DNA from: Conidiobolus incongruus B7586
Taxonomy: Eukaryota; Entomophthoromycota; Entomophthoromycetes; Entomophthorales; Conidiobolaceae
Assembly: GCA_000697335.1 (NCBI GenBank)
Contig: JNEM01009237.1
Span: 1 to 30,385, forward strand
Direction: 5' to 3'
Length of the DNA stretch: 30,385 bases
Below the pieces are notes generated by a model. That model saw only the letters and a program-made list of their open reading frames with translations. It did not search any database and was not told where the DNA came from. This document shows, piece after piece, positions 22,618 to 30,385 of this stretch. Both the position numbers and the translations under genes were made by a program. Within the stretch, counting starts at the first letter, position 1. Each line of letters begins with the position of its first letter.

Positions 22618-24470
22618 CATGGTTGTATGTATAATATAATAATAAGTATATTTATAATAGAATTTTTAATTTTTACAATTTTAAAAAAAATTTACAAAAA
22701 TTAAATTTGAGGTGATAATTTCTATTTTTAGGTAAATCCGATTTTTAATAAAAATAAATAATAATTATTGAAGGTGCATTGAAACAAATAATAACATTAT
22801 TGTGAATTACAATTTATAGATTTAGCCTGAATTATATTGTTATTATTTCAATTGTACTCCCAACAGTTTCAAACTTTCCAAAATATGAGTTTCATTGAAA
22901 TCTATTGATAAATAAACTGTAATTTGATCATAACTATTAATGGGGCGATGGTGATATGGTAGAATATCAAATTATTAGGGATATTCAGTGTAATTCAAAA
23001 TAAAAGAATTAAAACTAAAAAGCTATTTAAGAGAATTAATTGATGTTTAAATAGTTTCAGATTTAATAGCATATTGATTAACCCCCAACAATTTTCCACC
23101 TTAATACATTGATTTACTTTATTAAATGAAAATGCTGTTGTCATCGTAGTATATACAATCTATTTCTTAATTCAAAAACTATTTCATTACATCAACCGAT
23201 AGATGTTTTAATAATAATTTGATTGATTTATCAATTCTCAAACTAAATCGTTAGAGTTAAATAATATTAAGTTATTCAAAAATACTTTGGTACATACTAA
23301 ATCTGAAACAATATTTTATACAAGAGTCCACCTAATTATTACTGTTTAACTTGCAAAAACAATTTTCCACTCACAATAATTCCGAGTTACAAATAATGTT
23401 ACTCTTTTTACTATTAATAAGAATTTATTTTTATATATAATTAGTGTTTAAGTATCTATTCTATAAACAATGATATTATTAATTAATTTATTCAGTAATA
23501 AAAAAAGTTTTTATTATAAAAATTCAATTTAATTAATATTAAAATTAACAATTAATTAATTAATTTATATTGTATATTGACTTATATATATATATATTCT
23601 TTAAAACTGATTTAATTTCAATAAAATATTATTAAAATAATTATGATTAAAAAAACAATTTGGTTGATAATTACAAATTATCAAATATTAATTATTAATT
23701 ACAAAAATTTTATTTTATTGACTTTTTCTTTAAATATATATAATTTAAATATTTTTATATTTTTGTTTGTTCAATCTAAATTTAATTGTTATTTAAATAT
23801 ATATATATATATATATATACATATTATTCTATCTATTTTGTATTATTTTAAAAGTTGATTTTTATAACAATAATAAAAGGAAACTCAATTTGATAATTTG
23901 AAAATATGCAAAATAAAAATAATATCAATTTGTATAATGAGTTAAATTATGTAAAAATATACCCTATGCTTGAAGTTGTTAATCATTTATAATGAATGCA
24001 AAAAGTAGTATCATCATTATTAATATTATATGCTATTTTAACGTCTATAACATTAAAAACACTATATAATATTTCAATCATAAATTCAATAATTGGGGAT
24101 AAGCATAAATTGCATATATTTACTAAAGTTTAAATTTGGATTTTAATGATAAAAAGCATTATTTTAAAAATTTTCATGGATTAATTTATTTAGTGAATTT
24201 ATAATTGTTTATCTTTATAATGCAAAATTATTTAAATTTTGTAATTATTTTAATATTATTGTAAAATAAATTATAATTTAATAAATATTTTACTCTTGGG
24301 ATCTTCTATTATCATTATATAATTTATTTTAAATGATCGATTAAAAGCTATATCCTAATTAATCTATCTAAATATAGCATTAATACATAGTAATTGTTGA
24401 ATATTAAGGTGATTTGATTTATTATCATCAACTTGAACTATTTATCAATCAATTATTTTAAATTTCAAGT

Positions 24471-24602
24471 TCAATATGCCGTAGTTTCTCTATGGGTATT
24501 GTGGATGGTGTAATGTGAGGAGCGATGGCTATTGTTGTTACTCAATAGTAGGTAAGTGTATTTGAGGGTATATTGGCTAAAGTGGTGTTTGATATGAGCC
24601 AT
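24471..24602 (-). CDS. Small ORF of 43 codons in a GC island, doubtful
   Basis: G plus C is 87 of 240 bases (36%) at 24481-24720. On the minus strand an ATG at 24602-24600 opens a frame to TGA at 24473-24471. The product would be His/Ser/Thr-rich (starting MAHIKHHFSQYTLKYTYLLL). Further upstream on the same strand, in the same frame but beyond several stops, lies DTITNLGFLFYKEALP. The island could be a decayed gene, a promoter or an unrelated insertion. A hairpin, ATTACT-ACTTG with CAAGTAAT, lies near 24630-24653. Confidence 0.12.
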   Translation of the reverse strand: MAHIKHHFSQYTLKYTYLLLSNNNSHRSSHYTIHNTHRETTAY

Positions 24603-24720
24603 TGGATTTAGTCATTAAAACTAATCAATATTACTACTTGTGTCGCAAGTAATGATCAATTAAGGTAAAGCCTCCTTATAAAATAGAAACCCAAGGTTAG
24701 TAATGGTGTCAAGGGCAGTA

Positions 24721-26788
24721 CTTTAGGATCACAAAATACATATATTATTTTAGTTTACACATTATTATATAAATCATTTAATAAAATAAAAAATTTTTTA
24801 TATTAAATATATATATTGTATTAAATTTTATAATTATAAATATTATTATTTTCTTTTTGTTAATAAAATATGCAAAAAAATATTAGTCATTTATGATATA
24901 ATATTAATATTCAATTAATGCATCGGATTATAAAAATATTCCTATTTGAATAATTATGTATTAATCCAAAAATTATTTTTAGTTTTACTTTTTTGTTTAA
25001 TAAATTTTAACATAGTTGGAATCTTTTTAAATTAAAAAGTAAAATTATTTCATGATTTTATTTTCGCATATAGTGAAATATATAAATATATGTAAATATA
25101 TATATATATATATATTTATATATGTAGATATATAATTTATCAGTGGTTATAATAATTATCTATTTTTTAGTAATTATTTAGAATAATATTACTACATAAT
25201 TAATAATTAAGTCTTGAATATATTGTACCTATTGCTTAATATTAAATCATATTATATATTAACAATATTTGCATTTTGTAAAAATATAAGTCTATCCGCA
25301 ATGTTTCAGCCATTTGCATTATATTTCCGAGCTTTTTAAACATAATATTATATATGTATATTATTGCTGAAGCTTGTGAATCCAGCCGTATGTATTAATT
25401 GATACTTTACTACTTTTTCTTATCTAAAATATCTCATTAACAACTTTTATTGGTTGACACAAAGTCTCAGTTGTCAAAACATCTATGATGAGCTTGTAAT
25501 TATTAAAATATAACTTATTCTAATATAATTAATATAATTTCATAATTTAAAATAATAAAGAATTGTGACAAATCAATTCAAATTAATTTTTATAATTAAT
25601 ATATAAAAAAATTAGTTAAAAAAATTGCCTTTTTTTCACTTTGATCCAATTCAAATAAAATATAAAGTTTTGAAACATTAATTGATTCGTATTACTTGAA
25701 AATTATCAAGTCCTCAGTTTTAATAAATTTTTTTATTAAGTCTACTATTCTATTAAATATTATTACTTTGTTCTAGGTGCATGAGTTTAGATTAATTACG
25801 ATAAACGTGATGATTAAATTAAATCAAAATTCGTAATTCACTTAAAACTATTTCACTTTATTATTTACCCCCTTATTTTATTGTATTTTTAAATTAAATT
25901 TTTTATTTTTTGTATTAATTAATATTATAATTTTAAATAATTAATTATTAATGTAACCAAAATTGTATATTATCAATTTTATTAGCATTATTAATATCAA
26001 TAATAATTATTGTATTATTGAATTAAATTGAATATCTATAACTGAAATCAAAATTATTATTATTAATAATGTTATAATGTGTATTAAATTTTTAGATTAT
26101 GATGCGAAAATATAGTGTCTAATACAACTCCATTTGATTATTATTATTAAATTATTTTTAAACATACTATTCAAGTATTTTATCAATAATTAAAATCCAA
26201 TTTAAAATTTTCATAAAAAGTATTTCGGATTGGATTCGATCTGCATACATATAATTACTAAATATATTAATTTAATATGTATCCATGTCTTGATAATAAG
26301 TGCAATTCCGCTTTTAGCATTATTTGATTAATTCCATAATTGAATGATTTATTAATTATTATTATTATTATTATTGCATTAATATATCTTCAAAATTTTT
26401 TATTCGAAATTGACTAGATTTGGTAGCTTAAATAATTATTACAATGTTATTTTTCAGTTGGATATTTTTAATAATAACTCAAAATTTGCAAAATTAGGTT
26501 AATTCCACTAATTTCAAGCATGTTGGTAACCGCCAAGAGCTTTGTTTAATATTAAATTATATTTAGAGCTAGTTGGAGATTGTCTTAGTTTAACTATCAC
26601 TTTGGAATCAAATTCACTAAATAGTTTTTATGAAAATGTATCTATAATAAAAGTTAATCATATGTCAAAATTATTAAGGTCAATTGTTCTGTTATAATTA
26701 GTATAATATAATTACGTAACTTACAAAACTTCTAATTAATATGTAATATTGTTTTTATTCAGATCAAATTACACAAAATTTTTAATTA
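24721..26788. other. AT-rich desert without a supportable gene
   Basis: Nothing coding was seen. A TTGACA with TGTCAA inverted repeat lies near 25453-25476, and an ATT run near 26357-26375. Confidence 0.6.
25095..25115. repeat. (AT)n microsatellite
   Basis: An AT dinucleotide run flanked by further imperfect AT-rich repeats. Confidence 0.8.
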
Positions 26789-26908
26789 AAATTTGATATA
26801 ATTCACTTGGTCATAAACCAATACAATCAAATTTGATATAAACAGTACCGATGACCTAATAGTTGACACAATGTTTGAGATATGAATAACTATAATTTAT
26901 CTCAAACA
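26789..26908. repeat. Cluster of direct and inverted repeats
   Basis: AAATTTGATATAA occurs at 26789-26801 and again at 26829-26841, exactly 40 bases apart, with a TTGGT/ACCAA hairpin between them. Close behind, TGTTTGAGATA (26872-26882) pairs perfectly with TATCTCAAACA (26898-26908) around a 15-base loop. This is the longest perfect mixed-sequence stem with a short loop that I found. Confidence 0.55.
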
Positions 26909-27949
26909 AACATATATTATCACCTCAGGTAATACGCATTAATTATTTCGTTAACAATTATGATTATGCTTCTAATTGGAGACAGTCGCGCAAATTTAAT
27001 CCATTCAAGCCGTCAATTTAATTCAAGTTTAATTCATGATTATTGCATGATGTACTATTGTATATCCCCTACAAGTTTTGGGTCAATACCTTCCACACCA
27101 AATTGGCAAATTTATAATTAATGGTAATGAAACTTTATCCTCTCAAACAATAAGCTTTAACAAGAATTTGAAGCCATTTTAGGTTTAATGCAACTTATTA
27201 GGGAAATAATTATAAGTAATTATTATAATGCCGAACATTTGATTTAGAATTAATAATTGCCATTGCATAATTATTTTTGTGTTAATTATTCTTGACATTT
27301 TTAAAATTAATTCAAAGGTTCAATTATGATTTTAATAATAATTTAAATTTATAATGTTTTAATTTTTGTTATTTCTTAATTTATATAAATTATTAGATTT
27401 TTATTTTCAATTCATTTTAAATTTGTTTATTTACTTTAATATGAATACAAGTAAATAGTTAGCTATATTCGGGGTACCAATAATAAGTTATTTTTCATTC
27501 TTAAAAGAAAAATAAAATACGTAATAATAATTTTTCAAAATTAAATGTATAATATATTTGTTAAGTTCGAAATATTTATTTATAAAAGTAGTTACTAATA
27601 TATTAATTGGGTAATATTTGAAAAATTTTTTTTCAAAAATTAATAATTATTAAATTTCAAAAGTTTTAATTTTAATTTATCTCCGTTTGATATTGAATTC
27701 GCAAATCATTCAATAAATTTAAAATTAAAAATTGACTAAAGAATTAAAATATTGTTATTGTTTTATAAATACGAATTTTATGACTATTTAATCAATAATA
27801 TTTATACATACCATGTATTATTGTTGTTATCTAAATTTATATTATTAAATAATGATATGTATTGATATATGAAATTAACATTACAATCTATTCTGTAATA
27901 ATTTTCTACTGAGAAATGTTTGATATAATATTATTAATCGTATAGATTA
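26909..27949. other. AT-rich DNA without a supportable gene
   Basis: The part from 26930 to 27140 is somewhat richer in G and C (for example GACAGTCGCGC near 26982-26992). No lasting reading frame was found. Confidence 0.5.
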
Positions 27950-28090
27950 ATGTTTACAAAGCTGAGGCCAGGACCACTTTTGCGCCGCGATAAGATTTTA
28001 GAACTAGAGCAATTTTGCCAATGTAAAATAAAATTCATTTTTGAACATATAAAATATATTAAATGGGGGTCAAGTTATGAAATCGATTAA
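27950..28090 (+). CDS. 46-codon ORF beginning in a GC spike, doubtful
   Basis: Half of 27961-28020 (30 of 60 bases) is G or C, and two thirds of its first 30 bases. ATG at 27950 opens a frame to TAA at 28088-28090. The product starts MFTKLRPGPLLRRDKILELE and ends KYIKWGSSYEID, with an Arg/Pro-rich head and Lys/Ile-rich tail. On the opposite strand the same spike reads FYIGKIALVLKSYRGAKVV between stops, faintly like the start of a helicase nucleotide-binding segment. That likeness is weak and the two readings exclude each other. It may be a fragment of a once GC-richer gene or element. No family is assigned. Confidence 0.2.
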   Translation: MFTKLRPGPLLRRDKILELEQFCQCKIKFIFEHIKYIKWGSSYEID

Positions 28091-28944
28091 GATAAATTGC
28101 TATAAATTGTTCTTTTTAAAACATTGATTTATTTTTAGAGTTTTGATTTTGTGATCATGAATAAAATATTATTTTTATTTTTGTGGATCCTTAAAATAAT
28201 ATTTTATTTAAATTTTTACCAATTTGGATTAAGAATATTCTAACTCAATAATTGCTATATATGGTATATTTCTATTTGTTATGTACCAAATTTAGTAAGT
28301 TTAATCATGTCAAAATTTCCACTACTTGAATTGGAAATCTATATATATTTGAAAATTTTTTTCTAAGATTGAATTATCATATTTATGTATTCAAAAATAT
28401 AATATATACAGAAAAAAAATTATAAATAAATTAAAATAATGAATTATTATTTATTATATTTTATAATAATACTTTATTAATTTTTAAAATTTAAATTTTT
28501 TAAGTATTTTTTTTATATAATATAATATTATTTTATAAAAAAAATAAAATATGTAAAATAAGATATAAAGGATTGAACCTTTAATAAGCTTTTTAGAAAT
28601 ATATATAATAGTTATATTAAATAATAAGTCAAATTTAAAAATATTAGTCTTATAAATTTGCTTAAATATTAAAAGTAAATATTCTAAAAGATATATATAT
28701 ATATATATATCTATTATTTTTAAATATATTATAATTATATAAATCTATTATATTATAAGATATCTTAGGGTTTGAATTATAAGGTTTTTTAAGATTTTAA
28801 TTTATTATTTAATATAATTAACTAAGGTTATCTTTTTTAATTAGTTATATAAATATCTTATTTTATTAATTTTTAAATTTATTGGTTATATTAATAGAAT
28901 AATTATATATATTGATTATTATAAAATCAAATATAATTACACTA
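28091..28944. other. AT-rich DNA without a supportable gene
   Basis: Composition falls to almost pure A/T after about 28380. It contains the AT tract at 28691-28710 and AAAGG/CCTTT inverted repeat bits near 28567-28582. Confidence 0.6.
28691..28710. repeat. (AT)n microsatellite
   Basis: A perfect ten-unit AT run. Confidence 0.9.
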
Positions 28945-28969
28945 ACCTGTAAAAGTGAGTCATAAAATT
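28945..28969 (+). repeat. Putative outer direct repeat of the Tc1-like element
   Basis: It shares the ACC...AAGTGAGT(C/T)ATAAA pattern with both inner repeats but diverges after that. The assignment rests on about 14 matching positions and on the spacing. Confidence 0.4.
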
Positions 28970-29097
28970 AAAAATATATATATTTTAATTAATAACTAAA
29001 ATAATTGTATATATTAAATTACTTGAAACTATAATATATATTTAGATATATTTAGTAAACTATTAGCAAAAATATTAACCTTTAATATTTAACCAAG

Positions 29098-29123
29098 GTG
29101 AGTTATAAATTTGTGGGTTTTTG
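29098..29123 (+). repeat. Left inner inverted repeat of the Tc1-like element
   Basis: A 26-base sequence beginning GTGAGTTATAAAT, exactly complementary to 30260-30285. It is far better preserved than the transposase between the two copies. Confidence 0.9.
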
Positions 29124-29284
29124 AGATAAAAGGATATATTTAACAGTATATAACTATATCTTTTTTCTCTTTTTGCTATTATTTTATATAATATTTTACA
29201 AATATATGAAATTTTTTTATTAGTATTATTATACTTAAATCCCTCTCTAAAAAAATCTACTTGTATATTAATTAACTTTATAAA

Positions 29285-30246
29285 GAAGATAAATCAACTT
29301 ATGATATTGTTAGAATTACTAGTGTTAGTTAATCTACTATAGCTAAAGCTATTAAAAATAGCAATAAAGAAACATTTAAACTTAAACTTAAGTGTGTTAA
29401 AATTATAGATGAATATAATAAGAAGTATATCTGTAGGTTGGTTAATACAGGTAAGTATAGTATTGTTATAGAAATACAACAGAAACTATAAGATTATACA
29501 AGAATATTAGTTATCATTAATACTATTATATATATTTTATGTTAGCATAGATACTACTTACACTTTAAGAAAAAACACCCCCAACTAAAAAAATCCTATT
29601 ATAAAACTAAGTGGGAGTTTAAATGTCACTACTAATATTAAACTAAAACTAATTAGAGTAAGGTTATTTAATCTAATGAAACAAAAATATACTTTAGTAG
29701 ATTTAATAAAAAAGCTAGATGCTTCAGAAAAGATGTAGAACTACTTTATAACTATTATGTTAATTTTACCTAAAAGTATAATAGTGGGTTAATTATTATT
29801 TGGGGATATATATTATCTTCAAATATAAGGTATCTTTGTAAAGTTAATAGGGGAATTAATATTAAAATATACTAAAGTATTCTAAACAATAAATTGAAAA
29901 AAACCATTGAATAATATAGGTTAAACAAATCTAATGTTATTTTCTAGTAAGATAATGTTTTTGCTATACTATAGCTTCTACTACCAAATAACTTAAAAAT
30001 AACAAGATAACAGTTATAAAATAGCCTCTTTAATTTCTTAACTTTAATCTAATTAAACACCTTTAGGATTAGTTAAAAAAAGCTATTAAAGCTTTCCCCC
30101 TAGCAAAAAATTTAAATCAACTTTAAAAATATGTTTAAGAAGTATAAAACAAAATTAACCTTTCTTAGTATAAGAAGTTAGTTGATTTTATACCCTACAA
30201 ACTTAAAGAAGTTAGAAAAGCTAAAGGTAAATACACTAGGTTTTAA
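29285..30246 (+). pseudogene. Tc1-type transposase, broken
   Basis: Such enzymes cut and paste the element at TA sites with a DDE catalytic triad. Landmarks in order: the helix-turn-helix YDIVRITSVS-stop-STIAKAIK at 29300-29356; GKYSIVIEIQQKL near 29450-29489; KKHPQLKKSYYKTKWEF near 29570-29620 (the usual KP-L---H---R--FA region); SGLIIIWGYI around the tryptophan at 29802-29804; NVIF, two stops, then DN with the second aspartate at 29952-29954; FLNFNLIKHL at 30034-30063, standing where SPDFNLIEHLW is expected; LKKAIK; and VDFIPYKLKEVRKAKGKYTR at 30181-30240, ahead of the native stop TAA at 30244-30246. The third catalytic residue is now lysine (AAA, 30055-30057) and the first aspartate is not recognisable. 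The pieces lie in three frames, so there are at least two frame shifts, and more than ten stops. It is certainly inactive. Confidence 0.85.
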
Positions 30247-30259
30247 TTTTTTTTATCAC

Positions 30260-30285
30260 CAAAAACCCACAAATTTATAACTCAC
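30260..30285 (-). repeat. Right inner inverted repeat of the Tc1-like element
   Basis: An exact reverse complement of 29098-29123, starting 14 bases after the transposase stop codon. Confidence 0.9.
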
Positions 30286-30385
30286 TTTAGGTAAAATTTA
30301 AGGGTTTATATTTTAGCTAATTAATAACTAAATATCATCATTTAATGATATATATAACTAATAAATATAATAGATTTTAATTATT

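Larger units (their letters stand above)
19225..24470. other. AT-rich desert without a supportable gene
   Basis: Long A and T runs (19280-20040) and several microsatellites. A minus-strand frame with an internal ATG at 22371-22373 would give about 54 residues ending at 22209, with fair composition (KEESKLQYPYLKW) but nothing else in support. The plus-strand frame at 23643-23858 is Ile/Asn/Leu-rich and crosses an AT repeat, as random frames do. Confidence 0.6.
28945..30385 (+). mobile_element. Fossil Tc1-like DNA transposon, running off the right edge
   Basis: A broken Tc1-type transposase at 29285-30246 is enclosed by a 26-bp repeat that is perfectly inverted (29098-29123 and 30260-30285). 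Weaker pairing reaches further outward on both sides, to about 29045 on the left and 30340 on the right. A third, diverged copy of the core (AAGTGAGTCATAAA) lies at about 28953-28966, in the same orientation as the left inner repeat and some 145 bases outside it. This is the arrangement of IR/DR-type Tc1 elements, whose terminal repeats each carry two direct repeats. If so, the right outer copy would lie near 30430, outside the window, and the whole element would be about 1.5 kb. The true left end and the TA target are not certain. Confidence 0.75.

Noticed and set aside
23643-23858. 71-codon plus-strand frame with ATG
   Set aside because: Ile/Asn/Tyr/Leu-rich and crossing an AT repeat, as expected of random AT-rich DNA.
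29294-29479. 61-codon minus-strand frame
   Set aside because: It is antisense to the helix-turn-helix region of the Tc1-type transposase, so it is a shadow.
1-30385. tRNA, rRNA, CRISPR, retroelement or virus-like gene
   Set aside because: I looked for T-loop patterns, regular spaced repeats and reverse-transcriptase-like motifs on both strands and saw none. A tRNA scan and a repeat-library search would be needed to exclude them fully.

Overview
This is a eukaryotic nuclear window, extremely AT-rich and gene-poor. Most of it runs at roughly 15-22% GC by eye. It holds many AT and AAT/ATT microsatellites and no rRNA, tRNA, CRISPR or bacterial gene organisation. The best guess is an early-diverging fungus. 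The F-box/leucine-rich-repeat style pseudogene near the left end resembles the families expanded in entomophthoralean (Conidiobolus-like) fungi, and the one intact gene has a compact TATA/CCAAT promoter. The lineage is an inference and is not proven here.

Layout. 1-1310: AT-rich flank. 1342-2664 (+): a decayed F-box/LRR-like gene with a TATA box in front and an AATAAA behind. About 3103-4132 (-): a heavily mutated Tc1/IS630-type DNA transposon in which the first two catalytic aspartates are still readable. 4133-7913: desert. 7914-8258: a GC island (36% by count over 7921-8220) with a nearly open minus-strand frame, followed by a strong nested inverted repeat at 8375-8454. 8455-17321: desert with microsatellites, small hairpins and a weak open frame at 11267-11458. 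17322-17931 (+): a clear coding-like segment (38% GC), open for 119 codons but broken. 18056-19224: the only intact-looking gene. It has a CCAAT box, a TATA box, a possible intron in its 5' UTR and a 232-residue Ser/Pro-rich protein that I do not recognise. 19225-27949: desert, with a GC island at 24480-24720 and a repeat cluster at 26789-26908. 27950-28090: a 46-codon ORF that begins in a GC spike. About 28945 to the right edge (+): a second Tc1-like transposon, with a perfect 26-bp inverted inner repeat and a broken transposase that still shows its helix-turn-helix, WG, catalytic DN and C-terminal KGKYTRF landmarks.

The genes do not form a pathway. The common theme is decay: nearly every GC-richer island keeps a biased reading frame that is broken. 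The clearest transposase motif is changed only by C:G to T:A transitions, and the left transposon is depleted in CpA/TpG. This fits RIP-like or deamination-driven erosion that leaves gene and transposon fossils in an AT desert. No new multi-gene system is evident. The most interesting items are the orphan 232-residue protein with its decayed coding neighbour, the 8.38-8.45 kb stem-loop, and the mutation signature.
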